A stretch of 17,417 nt of DNA from Pseudomonadota bacterium (GTDB lineage Bacteria; Pseudomonadota; Gammaproteobacteria; Burkholderiales; Rhodocyclaceae): the NCBI GenBank assembly GCA_023459095.1, contig JAEWVQ010000166.1, positions 1-17,417 of the forward strand, read 5' to 3'. Position 1 is the stretch's first letter. The number at the start of each line of letters is the position of its first letter. Position numbers and translations under genes: made by a program. This document shows positions 1-6,973 of this stretch, in pieces. The notes beneath the pieces are model-generated. The model was not told the DNA's origin. It searched no databases and saw only the letters and a program-made list of their open reading frames with translations.

Positions 1-119
1 TTCATCGAACGACAACCGCCGGGTTCGTCGCAACGCCCGCAACCGCCGGCCTGCGCGGCGAGTCGCACCCACACCCGGCCGGGCGCCACGCGCACGACCT
101 CGGCCGGCGCTTCGATCAC
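1..119 (-). CDS. rseC: RseC/MucC family sigma-E regulator, N-terminal fragment
   Basis: Only the first 39 residues are present; the gene runs off the left edge. The start is a GTG at 119-117 that overlaps the rseB stop codon by four bases (GTGA), which suggests translational coupling. The fragment begins VIEAPAEVVRV and carries a cysteine cluster, C27-x2-C30-x5-C36, of the kind found near the N-terminus of RseC/MucC proteins. Known for the family: an inner-membrane protein that modulates sigma-E activity and is linked to SoxR reduction in enterics. The membrane segments expected later in the protein lie outside the window. Position as the last gene after rpoE-rseA-rseB supports the call. Confidence 0.8.
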   Translation of the reverse strand, partial: MIEAPAEVVRVAPGRVWVRLAAQAGGCGRCDEPGGCRSM

Positions 120-1087
120 CGCGCCACCGCTTCGACGGCGTCGCCGAGACGTTGCACCGCGCGCTGCGGTACCTCGCCGAGCGCGGTGACCAGATGGCCG
201 TTCAGCGTCCGCTTGTAGATGTTGATCGCGCCACTGGCCTGCGCCCCCAGGCCGCCCTGGGCGCCATCGCTGCCCATCGGCTCGACGAACACCGAGATCG
301 ACGCCAGCCCGTCGCTGAACAGCATGTGGACGGCCTCGCCACCTTCGCGCCCGAGCGGGCGGCGCATCACCGACACCAGGCTAAAGCCGGGCAGCGGCGC
401 ACGCACGGTCCAGCCGCTCTCTGCCTTGGGCATCTCGCTGCCGCGCAGATTGACCACGCGCCAGTCCTGCACCTGATCGTAACGCGAGCGCAGCAGTTCG
501 CGGTCGACACTGCCGCCGACCTTGATGTCGCTGAACATGAACTGCTCGATGACCTCGCCACGCTCGTCGACGGTCTTCGACTTGAGCAGCAGGCCGCTTT
601 GCGTGTCGGCCCAGAACACATGGCCGTAGCGCAGATCGTCGCGCGGCTCGAGCACGATCGCCTGCGCCTCGAGGCCAGCCACGCGCCCGACGTCGCCCAT
701 GCGGATCTGATAGCTCTCGGCCAGTGCCGGCAGCGAGGTCGGCAGCCGCGCCGGAAACGCCCGGCGGCCGCCGGGCTGATCAATGATCACGGTCTTCTGC
801 CGGGGCAGCACGCAGCGCACTTCGCCGTTGGCGCGGGTCACTTCGCGGGGACTGCCGTCGAGCACCTCGAGACGTTCGTATTCACCGCTGGCATCGACCT
901 TGTGGGCGATGCGCGAGGTCTCGAAATCGCGACCGGACTGATAGATGAAGGTGCCGACGTAATTGAGCCGCTGGCTCGCCGACGCCACCTTGCCCAGCCA
1001 CAACAGGGGGTCAGGCGATGCTTCGGCAGCGAGCGCGGGCTGCAGGAGCGCGGCGCACAGGCCGAAGACGGCGACGAACCGCTTCAT
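116..1087 (-). CDS. rseB: Periplasmic sigma-E regulator RseB (MucB)
   Basis: A 323-residue protein. The open frame extends further upstream into rseA, but the real start is the ATG at 1087: it overlaps the rseA stop as ATGA and opens a clear signal peptide (MKR, hydrophobic FVAVFGLCAALL, cleavage probably after PALA near residue 20). The mature part has the MucB/RseB N-terminal domain (residues about 25-200, with LNYVGTFIYQ and later GHVFWAD) and a C-terminal domain (about 220-320, with GFSLVSVMRR and FSDGLASISVFVEP). Known role: it binds the periplasmic part of RseA and protects it from site-1 proteolysis until off-pathway lipopolysaccharide or lipoprotein signals release it. Length is typical. 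Third gene of the rpoE operon. Confidence 0.93.
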   Translation of the reverse strand: MKRFVAVFGLCAALLQPALAAEASPDPLLWLGKVASASQRLNYVGTFIYQSGRDFETSRIAHKVDASGEYERLEVLDGSPREVTRANGEVRCVLPRQKTVIIDQPGGRRAFPARLPTSLPALAESYQIRMGDVGRVAGLEAQAIVLEPRDDLRYGHVFWADTQSGLLLKSKTVDERGEVIEQFMFSDIKVGGSVDRELLRSRYDQVQDWRVVNLRGSEMPKAESGWTVRAPLPGFSLVSVMRRPLGREGGEAVHMLFSDGLASISVFVEPMGSDGAQGGLGAQASGAINIYKRTLNGHLVTALGEVPQRAVQRLGDAVEAVAR

Positions 1088-1650
1088 CGGCCAGCGTCTC
1101 CGCGCAGGTCGGAGATCGTCCGCACGTACTGGACCGCACCGGGCATCGGCCCGCCGCCGGCCATCGCCTGATGCAGGAACAGGTACTCGCGGTGTGCGTC
1201 GCCCGCCGAGGCGCGCAACTCCGTGCTCACCGGCGCGACGCCGCTCCCGGCCACCGCCAGGGCCGACGGTGCGCTCTTCGCCACCGCGACCGCGGGCGCG
1301 CCGACAATGGCCGCCGAATCGCTGTACAGCGCGCTCGCCACCCAACCCACCGCCGCTACCCCCATCACCGAGGCGGCAAGCGGCATCACTGCCCGCCACA
1401 ACCCGCGACGGGCGGCGGACTGAGCAGCCGCCCGGGGCGCGATCATGGTCGGCTCAAGCTCGATTTCGGCCATCACCCGCGAGACGAAATCCGGCGCGCC
1501 GGCACGCTCGCCACGGATGGCGTCGCCGATCAGGCAGTAGGTGTGCCAGTCGCCGCGCAGCGCTTCATCCCTGCGCAGACGTTCGAACACCGAGCCCATG
1601 ACCTGTTCATCACCATCGCCATCCATCAGCGCGGACAATCTTTCTTTCAT
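1084..1650 (-). CDS. rseA: Anti-sigma-E factor RseA (MucA)
   Basis: A 188-residue single-pass inner-membrane anti-sigma factor. The N-terminus MKERLSALMDG is the family signature of the cytoplasmic RpoE-binding domain (residues 1-65, with DWHTYCLIGDAIRG). A membrane segment lies at about 86-108, followed by an Ala/Val-rich periplasmic stretch and a conserved C-terminal tail (about 155-188, REYLFLHQ to AVQYVRTIS). Start choice: a GTG at 1659 is in frame, but the ATG at 1650 gives the conserved N-terminus and has AGGTGG about six bases upstream. Known role: sequesters RpoE at the membrane and is cut in steps by DegS/AlgW- and RseP-type proteases on stress. It lies 9 bp after the rpoE stop and overlaps rseB by four bases. 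Confidence 0.92.
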   Translation of the reverse strand: MKERLSALMDGDGDEQVMGSVFERLRRDEALRGDWHTYCLIGDAIRGERAGAPDFVSRVMAEIELEPTMIAPRAAAQSAARRGLWRAVMPLAASVMGVAAVGWVASALYSDSAAIVGAPAVAVAKSAPSALAVAGSGVAPVSTELRASAGDAHREYLFLHQAMAGGGPMPGAVQYVRTISDLRGDAGR

Positions 1651-1659
1651 TCCTGCCAC

Positions 1660-2259
1660 CTACCAACGTTTGTCGGGGGCCGTGTCGAGCAGCGGCCGCA
1701 GCCTTTCAGCAATCGCTTCGCGGGCGCGAAAGATCCGCGAACGCACCGTCCCGATGGGACACTCCATGATGCTGGCGATCTCCTCGTAGCTGAGCCCTTC
1801 CAGCTCGCGCAGCATGATCGCCGTTCTCAACTCCTCGGGTAGCGCCGCCATCGCTTCATCCACGGTTTCCCCGATCTGCCGCGTCATCAGCAAGCGCTCC
1901 GGCGTGTTGATGTCGCGCAGTTGATCGCCGTCCTCGAAGGTCTCGGCCTCCTCGGAGTCGAAACCGGTGGACGTCGGCGCCCGACGCCCCTGGGAAACCA
2001 GATAGTTTTTCGCGGTGTTGACACCAATACGATAGAGCCACGTGTAAAACGCACTGTCTCCCCGAAAGGAACCCAGTGCCCGGTACGCCTTGATGAAGGT
2101 TTCCTGGGCGACGTCCTCGACTTCGGCCGGGTCGCGTATCAGACGCGACAACAGACGATGCAGCTTGCGCTGGTACTTGGTTACCAGCAAGCCGAATGCC
2201 TGCTTGTCGCCGCGCTGTACGCGCTCGACGAGTTGCTGATCGATTTCACGATCGCTCAT
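1660..2259 (-). CDS. rpoE: ECF sigma factor RpoE (AlgU type)
   Basis: A 199-residue extracytoplasmic-function sigma factor very like AlgU/RpoE. Region 2 spans about residues 20-90, with the -10-recognition block VAQETFIKAYRAL and FRGDSAFYTWLYRIGVNTAKN. Region 4 spans about 135-185, with the helix-turn-helix EGLSYEEIASIM followed by CPIGTVRSRIFRAREAI. The start is the ATG at 2259 giving MSDREIDQQLVERVQRGD; an upstream in-frame extension to 2454 lacks sigma homology and would read through the promoter region. Known role: directs transcription of envelope-stress genes, usually including its own operon. It heads rpoE-rseA-rseB-rseC, so the sigma factor and its inhibitors are made together. Confidence 0.96.
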   Translation of the reverse strand: MSDREIDQQLVERVQRGDKQAFGLLVTKYQRKLHRLLSRLIRDPAEVEDVAQETFIKAYRALGSFRGDSAFYTWLYRIGVNTAKNYLVSQGRRAPTSTGFDSEEAETFEDGDQLRDINTPERLLMTRQIGETVDEAMAALPEELRTAIMLRELEGLSYEEIASIMECPIGTVRSRIFRAREAIAERLRPLLDTAPDKRW

Positions 2260-2299
2260 TGGGGGCCGTTCTTCTGTGCGGAAGTGACAAAACCGCGCA

Positions 2300-2329
2300 A
2301 GTATAAGCGACCGCCAGCAACTGCCGCAA
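2300..2329 (-). promoter_or_regulatory. Candidate sigma70 promoter of rpoE
   Basis: Minus strand: TTGCGG, 18 bases, TATACT. The -10 matches TATAAT at five of six bases; the -35 at three. It lies downstream of the sigma-E-type site and about 40 bp before the rpoE start. It would provide basal rpoE expression when sigma-E is sequestered. Confidence 0.5.
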
Positions 2330-2346
2330 AGCGAGGATCTATGCCT

Positions 2347-2374
2347 AAGGACAGGGGCGCTCCCGATTAGTTCA
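2347..2374 (-). promoter_or_regulatory. Candidate sigma-E promoter of rpoE
   Basis: Read on the minus strand: TGAACTA, 15 bases, GTCCTT. This resembles the sigma-E consensus GGAACTT-N15-GTCTAA, keeping the GAACT core, the exact spacing and GTC. It lies about 90 bp upstream of the rpoE ATG, where an autoregulatory promoter is expected. Inference from motif and position only. Confidence 0.55.
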
Positions 2375-2471
2375 GACGCCATCATGGGTATGGTGGCGCC
2401 CCGCGCGCACTGCCACTCCGGGCAAGTCGCGCCCGCCGCGGCCTTTCCGCCCACGCCGCATAAAACCTGCG

Positions 2472-2480
2472 TGCTATGAT
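2472..2480 (+). promoter_or_regulatory. Extended -10 promoter of nadB
   Basis: TGCTATGAT is an extended -10 element (TGn plus TATGAT) about 30 bp upstream of the nadB start. No good -35 is seen at the usual distance. Predicted transcription start is near 2487, giving a leader of about 24 nt. Confidence 0.5.
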
Positions 2481-2510
2481 TCGCGCGGTCTCAAATCGAA
2501 CACTCCCACC

Positions 2511-4106
2511 TTGTACAAACACTACGACGTTCTCATTCTCGGGAGCGGCACGGCAGGCCAGTCGCTTGCGCTGCGCCTGGCGGACCGGTTGCGCGTTGCG
2601 CTCGTGACCAAGAGGGAGCTGTCCGACAGCGCCAGTGCCTGGGCCCAGGGCGGCATCGCCGCGGTGCTCGACACCACCGACAGCATCGAGGCCCACATTC
2701 AGGACACCTTCACCGCCGGCGCCCATCTGTGCGACCCGGCGGCGACCCGCTTCGTCGTCGAACACGGCCGCGACGCGATCGAGTGGCTGATCAACCGCGG
2801 CGTGCCCTTCACCCGCGAAGACCAGTCCAGCCTGGGCTATCACCTGACGCGCGAAGGCGGTCACTCGCACCGGCGCATCATCCACGCCGCCGACGCCACC
2901 GGCGCCGCGGTGCAGGCTACGCTCGGCGAGGAGGTGCGGGCACACCCCAACATCGACATCTACGAGCACCACATCGCCATCGATCTGGTGCTCGGCGACA
3001 AGATCGGCCGTCCCGGCGCCGGCTGCCTCGGCGCCTACGTGCTCGACATCGCCAGCGATCGCGTGGTCACTTTCGGCGCGAGCAACACCGTGCTCGCCAC
3101 CGGCGGCACCGGCAAGGTCTATCTGTACACCACCAACCCGGACGTCGCCACCGGCGACGGCGTGGCGATGGCCTGGCGCGCGGGCTGCCGGGTGTCGAAC
3201 ATGGAATTCATCCAGTTCCACCCGACCTGCCTCTATCACCCGCACGCCAAATCCTTCCTGATTTCCGAAGCCGTGCGCGGCGAAGGCGGCCTGTTGCGCC
3301 TGCCCGACGGCAGCCGCTTCATGCCCGAGCACGACGCGCGCGCCGAACTCGCGCCGCGCGACGTCGTCGCCCGCGCCATCGACTTCGAAATGAAGAAGCG
3401 CGGCATCGACTGCGTCTATCTCGACATCAGCCACAAACCGGCAGACTGGCTGCGCAGCCACTTCCCCAACATCCATGCGCGCTGCCTGGAGCTGGGTATC
3501 GACATCACCCGCGAACCGATTCCGGTGGTGCCGGCGGCGCATTATTCGTGCGGCGGCATCGTCGTCGACCTCGCCGCGCGCACCGATGTCGCCGGCCTCT
3601 ATGCGGTCGGCGAATCGGCGTGCACCGGCCTGCACGGCGCCAACCGCCTGGCGAGCAATTCGCTGCTCGAATGCCTGGTGTTCGGCGAGGCCGCGGCCAC
3701 CGACATCCTCGCCAAGCCGCGCACCGCGTTCGCGCCACTGCCGGACTGGGACGAGAGCCGCGTCACCGACGCTGACGAGGAGGTGGTGATCTCACACAAC
3801 TGGGCCGAGCTGCGGCGCGCAATGTGGGACTACGTCGGCATCGTGCGCACCACCAAGCGACTCAAGCGCGCGCAGCACCGCATTCATCTGCTCGCCCGCG
3901 AGATCCACGAGTTCTATTCCAACTTCCGCGTCTCGAACAACCTCATCGAGCTACGCAACCTCGTCGTCACCGCCGACCTGATCGTGCGCTGCGCCCTGCA
4001 GCGCAAGGAAAGCCGCGGTCTGCATCACTCCACCGACTACCCCGGCCTGCTGCCGCGCATCCGCAGCACGGTGCTGAGACCGAAGAACTTCAAGCGCCCG
4101 CGCTGA
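2511..4106 (+). CDS. nadB: L-aspartate oxidase NadB
   Basis: A 531-residue FAD enzyme that oxidises L-aspartate to iminoaspartate, the first step of de novo NAD synthesis. The N-terminal dinucleotide motif GSGTAG (residues 11-16) follows DVLIL. Next come the family blocks SASAWAQGGIAAV (about 40-52), HSHRRIIHAADATG, the capping-domain region NMEFIQFHPTCLYHP, REPIPVVPAAHYSCGGI, and the FAD-binding AVGESACTGLHGANRLASNS. A helical C-terminal domain ends in RPKNFKRPR. The start is a TTG (TTG TAC AAA CAC) because no ATG or GTG lies at the conserved N-terminus; no Shine-Dalgarno is evident. Full family length. Transcribed away from rpoE; its last 17 bp overlap the end of ygfX on the other strand. 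No nadA or nadC is in the window. Confidence 0.95.
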   Translation: MYKHYDVLILGSGTAGQSLALRLADRLRVALVTKRELSDSASAWAQGGIAAVLDTTDSIEAHIQDTFTAGAHLCDPAATRFVVEHGRDAIEWLINRGVPFTREDQSSLGYHLTREGGHSHRRIIHAADATGAAVQATLGEEVRAHPNIDIYEHHIAIDLVLGDKIGRPGAGCLGAYVLDIASDRVVTFGASNTVLATGGTGKVYLYTTNPDVATGDGVAMAWRAGCRVSNMEFIQFHPTCLYHPHAKSFLISEAVRGEGGLLRLPDGSRFMPEHDARAELAPRDVVARAIDFEMKKRGIDCVYLDISHKPADWLRSHFPNIHARCLELGIDITREPIPVVPAAHYSCGGIVVDLAARTDVAGLYAVGESACTGLHGANRLASNSLLECLVFGEAAATDILAKPRTAFAPLPDWDESRVTDADEEVVISHNWAELRRAMWDYVGIVRTTKRLKRAQHRIHLLAREIHEFYSNFRVSNNLIELRNLVVTADLIVRCALQRKESRGLHHSTDYPGLLPRIRSTVLRPKNFKRPR

Positions 4107-4569
4107 GCACTGTGCGGCGCGCGCGGTGCCGCAACCATAGACACAGGGCGCGCCACTGCGCGCCCTGCACGTGGGTCGGCAGCAGCATCAACCGGCAACG
4201 ACCGGCGCCCTGCTCCAGCTCCACGGCACACATCCACACTGCCCAGGCCGAGACCACGACGCCGGGCGCGATCCGCGCAGGCATGCGACGCCCCTGCCCA
4301 TCGACCACCAATGTGCCGTCGACCTCGAGAGTCAGGCGCATGCCGCGCTTGCGACGCTCGTCGCGCACCGCCCACCATGCCGACGACAGCAGCACGCCGG
4401 CGCAGACGCCATACCAGTACAACGGCGGCGCCAGCATCGGCGGAAAATGAAAAAGCGCCAGCGCCGCGATGCCATGCACCGCCAGCACTGACGCCATCCA
4501 GCCCCGCGAGGGGCGCAACGCGATCACCACGGGGTAGCGCACGGCGGAGCCGCCATGCGCCGCCACCAT
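4090..4569 (-). CDS. YgfX/CptA-like small membrane protein
   Basis: A 159-residue protein starting at the ATG that shares one base with the fabF stop codon (TGATG), so probably coupled to fabF. It opens with a short basic stretch ending in IALRPSRGW, has two hydrophobic segments (about 24-42 and 48-68), a basic turn RDERRKRGMR, then a soluble C-terminal half with LEVDGTLVV and a Trp-rich WRALCLWLRHRAR end. This layout (RPS-type N-terminus, two membrane passes, small beta-rich tail with a 'DG.l..dGq' block) resembles YgfX (CptA), known in E. coli next to sdhE and proposed as a membrane-bound toxin affecting the division cytoskeleton. Here there is no sdhE-like gene beside it. Family assignment is moderate and function is unproven. 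Confidence 0.65.
   Translation of the reverse strand: MVAAHGGSAVRYPVVIALRPSRGWMASVLAVHGIAALALFHFPPMLAPPLYWYGVCAGVLLSSAWWAVRDERRKRGMRLTLEVDGTLVVDGQGRRMPARIAPGVVVSAWAVWMCAVELEQGAGRCRLMLLPTHVQGAQWRALCLWLRHRARRTVLSAGA
4144..4167. other. Perfect 9-bp inverted repeat at the nadB/ygfX convergence
   Basis: CAGGGCGCG, six-base loop CCACTG, CGCGCCCTG. It lies 38 bp past the nadB stop, inside the 3' part of ygfX. There is no T-tract on either side, so it is not a classic intrinsic terminator; it could slow or mark the end of the nadB transcript. Confidence 0.4.
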
Positions 4570-5804
4570 CACACCCGGCGGAAGACCAGGGTGCCGTTGG
4601 TGCCGCCGAAACCGAAGTTGTTCTTGATCGCGATATCGATCTTCATCTGCCGCGCGACATTCGCGCAGTAGTCGAGATCGCACTCCGGGTCCTGCTCGAA
4701 GATGTTGATCGTCGGCGGCGAAACCTGGTGATGCACCGCGAGCACGGTAAACACCGACTCCAGACCGCCGGCGCCACCGAGCAGGTGACCGGTCATCGAC
4801 TTGGTCGAGTTGACCACGAGCTGCTTGGCCACGTCGACACCGAAGGCGAGCTTGATCGCATCGGTCTCGTTCTTGTCGCCGAGCGGCGTGGACGTGCCGT
4901 GGGCGTTCAGATACTGGACCTCGTCGGCATTGACCCCGGCATTCTTCATCGCATTGATCATGCTGCGACGCGGACCGTCGGTATCGGGCGCGGTCATGTG
5001 ATAGGCGTCGCCGCTCATGCCGAAACCGGCGAGCTCGGCATAAATCCGCGCCCCGCGCCGCACCGCGTGCTCGTACTCCTCGAGCACCAGCACGCCGGCG
5101 CCCTCACCGAGCACGAAGCCATCACGTTCCTTGTCCCACGGCCGGCTGGCGGTGGCGGGATCGTCGTTGCGCGTGGACAGCGCCTTGGCCGAGGCGAAAC
5201 CGCCGACCGCGAGCGAGGTCACGGTCGATTCCGCGCCGCCGCACACCATCACGTCGGCATCGCCGTACTCGATCATGCGCGCGCTGCTGCCGATGGCATG
5301 CAGGCCGGTGGTGCAGGCGGTGACCACGGCGAGGTTCGGCCCCTTCAGACCGAACATGATCGACAGATTCCCGGAGATCATGTTGATGATCGTCCCCGGG
5401 ATGAAGAAGGGAGAAATCTTGCGCGGACCACCGGCGCGGAAATCGTCGTGGGTCTCCTCGATCATCGGCAGACCGCCGATACCCGAGCCGATATTCACGC
5501 CGATGCGATCAGCGTTGGCGTCGGTGACTTCCAGACCGGAATCGCGGATGGCCTGAATGCCGGCCGCCATGCCGTAATGAATGAAGATATCCATCCGCCG
5601 CGCTTCCTTCGGCGACAGATAGGTGGAGACATCAAAACCCTTGACCTCGCCGGCGATGCGGGCCGAGAAGGCCGTGGCATCGAAACGGGTGATGGGACCA
5701 ATGCCGCTCTTGCCGGCAAGCAGGTTTTCCCAGGCTTCGGGAACGGTATTGCCGACCGGCGAGACGAGTCCCAGACCGGTGACGACGACTCTACGACGCG
5801 ACAC
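4569..5804 (-). CDS. fabF: Beta-ketoacyl-ACP synthase II FabF
   Basis: A 411-residue condensing enzyme that extends acyl-ACP with malonyl-ACP in type II fatty acid synthesis. The catalytic triad is visible: Cys about 164 in TACTTGLHAIG, His about 302 in NAHGTSTPLGD, His about 340 in KSMTGHLLGGAGG, followed by the C-terminal NNFGFGGTNGTL glycine-rich block. Other KAS II blocks include GPRKISPFFIPGTIINM and RPWDKERDGFVLGEGAG. The start is a GTG at 5804 with ACGGAG six bases upstream; the N-terminus MSRRRVVVTGLGLVSPVGNT is the standard one. It lies 83 bp after acpP, separated by an intrinsic terminator, so expression probably depends on read-through. It is coupled to ygfX downstream. Confidence 0.97.
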   Translation of the reverse strand: MSRRRVVVTGLGLVSPVGNTVPEAWENLLAGKSGIGPITRFDATAFSARIAGEVKGFDVSTYLSPKEARRMDIFIHYGMAAGIQAIRDSGLEVTDANADRIGVNIGSGIGGLPMIEETHDDFRAGGPRKISPFFIPGTIINMISGNLSIMFGLKGPNLAVVTACTTGLHAIGSSARMIEYGDADVMVCGGAESTVTSLAVGGFASAKALSTRNDDPATASRPWDKERDGFVLGEGAGVLVLEEYEHAVRRGARIYAELAGFGMSGDAYHMTAPDTDGPRRSMINAMKNAGVNADEVQYLNAHGTSTPLGDKNETDAIKLAFGVDVAKQLVVNSTKSMTGHLLGGAGGLESVFTVLAVHHQVSPPTINIFEQDPECDLDYCANVARQMKIDIAIKNNFGFGGTNGTLVFRRV

Positions 5805-5833
5805 GGGCTACTCCGTAAGAAATCAAGGCGGAG

Positions 5834-5874
5834 AAGAAAAAAATCAAACCGGGCTCCACCAGCGCGGAGCCCGG
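5834..5874 (-). terminator. Intrinsic terminator between acpP and fabF
   Basis: On the minus strand: CCGGGCTCC, eight-base loop, GGAGCCCGG (perfect 9-bp stem at 5849-5857 and 5866-5874), followed directly by TTTGATTTTTTTC. It begins 13 bp past the acpP stop. It should end most acpP transcripts and pass a minority to fabF. Confidence 0.85.
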
Positions 5875-5887
5875 AAAGCAAGCGGAA

Positions 5888-6127
5888 TTACTTCTTGAGG
5901 TGGGCGTTGACGTAGTCGATCGCCTGCTGGACGTTGGTGATCTTCTCGGCTTCCTCGTCCGGAATCTCGCACTCGAATTCTTCTTCCAGCGCCATGACCA
6001 GTTCCACGGTGTCCAGCGAATCCGCGCCCAGATCGTCCACGAACGAAGACTCGTTCTTGATCTCCGATTCGTTCACGCCAAGTTGCTCAGCGACGATCTT
6101 CTTGACGCGCTGTTCGATGTTCTCCAT
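5888..6127 (-). CDS. acpP: Acyl carrier protein AcpP
   Basis: A 79-residue acidic protein, MENIEQRVKKIVAEQLGV onward. The phosphopantetheine attachment serine is Ser37 in the invariant DLGADSLDTVELVMALEEEF. It carries the growing acyl chain to FabF, FabG, FabH and also to phospholipid and lipid A enzymes. The start is the ATG at 6127 with a strong AAGGAG seven bases upstream; an in-frame extension to 6196 would read through the promoter and is rejected. Length and sequence are canonical. It is flanked by an intrinsic terminator on each side and has its own candidate promoter, consistent with the high abundance of ACP. Confidence 0.98.
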   Translation of the reverse strand: MENIEQRVKKIVAEQLGVNESEIKNESSFVDDLGADSLDTVELVMALEEEFECEIPDEEAEKITNVQQAIDYVNAHLKK

Positions 6128-6179
6128 GAACAAACTCCTTCCCTGAAAGATGCAGGTATGTAAGAAAAAAAGCCGGCGT

Positions 6180-6188
6180 ATTCTACCA
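6180..6188 (-). promoter_or_regulatory. Extended -10 promoter of acpP
   Basis: Minus strand TGGTAGAAT (TGn plus TAGAAT, five of six to TATAAT). It lies directly after the T-tract of the fabG terminator and predicts a start near 6173, giving a leader of about 45 nt before the acpP ATG. No convincing -35. Confidence 0.5.
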
Positions 6189-6221
6189 AAAAGCACCGAA
6201 GCCGCTATCGCGGCAATCGGT
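6188..6221 (-). terminator. Intrinsic terminator after fabG
   Basis: Minus strand hairpin ACCGA-TT-GCCGC-GATA-GCGGC-T-TCGGT (a 10-bp stem with a small internal mismatch) followed by GC and TTTTT. The first base of the stem is the last base of the fabG stop codon, so the hairpin starts exactly at the end of the gene. Confidence 0.65.
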
Positions 6222-6970
6222 CATGCCATATACATGCCGCCGTTGACATGCAAAGTCGTTCCCGTGACGTAAGCCGCCGCGGGAGAAGCAAGGAAGGCGA
6301 CCGCCGCGGCGATCTCCTCGGGACGACCGAGACGGCCGAGCGCGATGTTGCCGAGCAGCGCATCGCGCGCGGCGTCGGGGAGCGCCCTGGTCATGTCGGT
6401 GTCGATGAAGCCGGGGGCGACGCAATTCACGGTGATGTTGCGGCTACCCAGTTCGCGTGCGAGCGCGCGGCTCATGCCGGCCACGCCGGCCTTCGCCGCG
6501 GCGTAGTTGGCCTGCCCCGGGTTGCCGGCGCTGCCCACCACCGAGGTGATGTTGATGATGCGGCCGGTGCGCGCCTTCATCATGCCGCGCATCACCAGCT
6601 TGCTCATGCGGAACACGGCCTTGAGGTTGGTATCGACGACCGCGTCCCACTCCTCGTCCTTCATCCGCATGGCGATGTTGTCGCGCGTGATGCCGGCGTT
6701 GTTCACCAGGATGCCGACCGTACCGAAACGCTGCTCGATATCGCCGAGCACCGCCTCGCAGGCCGCCGCATCGGTGACGTCGAGCGCCATGCCGGCACCC
6801 TTGAGGCCCGCATCGGCGATCGCCTTGTCGATGTCGGCGGCGCCTGCCGCCGAGGTCGCGGTACCGATCACGGTCGCGCCCAGGCGCCCGAGTTCGAGCG
6901 CCACCGCACGGCCGATGCCGCGCGACGCGCCGGTGACCAGCGCGACCTGCCCTTCGAGAGAAAAACTCAT
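6221..6970 (-). CDS. fabG: 3-oxoacyl-ACP reductase FabG
   Basis: A 249-residue short-chain dehydrogenase that reduces beta-ketoacyl-ACP with NADPH. The cofactor motif TGASRGIG is at residues 13-20, NNAG at 90-93, Asn115 in DTNLKAVF, and the catalytic Ser143-Tyr156-Lys160 set lies in ITSVVGSAGNPGQANYAAAKAG. The C-terminus AYVTGTTLHVNGGMYMA is typical of FabG. The start is the ATG at 6970, three bases past the fabD stop, with TAAGG just upstream. Standard family length. It forms one unit with plsX-fabH-fabD and is followed at once by a terminator hairpin. Confidence 0.97.
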   Translation of the reverse strand: MSFSLEGQVALVTGASRGIGRAVALELGRLGATVIGTATSAAGAADIDKAIADAGLKGAGMALDVTDAAACEAVLGDIEQRFGTVGILVNNAGITRDNIAMRMKDEEWDAVVDTNLKAVFRMSKLVMRGMMKARTGRIINITSVVGSAGNPGQANYAAAKAGVAGMSRALARELGSRNITVNCVAPGFIDTDMTRALPDAARDALLGNIALGRLGRPEEIAAAVAFLASPAAAYVTGTTLHVNGGMYMA

Positions 6971-6973
6971 GCC

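Noticed and set aside
1088..1399. N-terminal extension of rseB into rseA
   Set aside because: Gly/Arg-rich and out of frame with rseA. The signal peptide and the ATGA overlap mark the true start at 1087.
2382..3635. A 417-codon minus-strand frame antisense to nadB
   Set aside because: Antisense to a full-length conserved enzyme; composition typical of GC-rich shadow frames.
4311..5915. A 534-codon plus-strand open frame antisense to ygfX and fabF
   Set aside because: Shadow of fabF codon usage; Arg/His-rich composition, no domain, and it runs through the acpP-fabF terminator.
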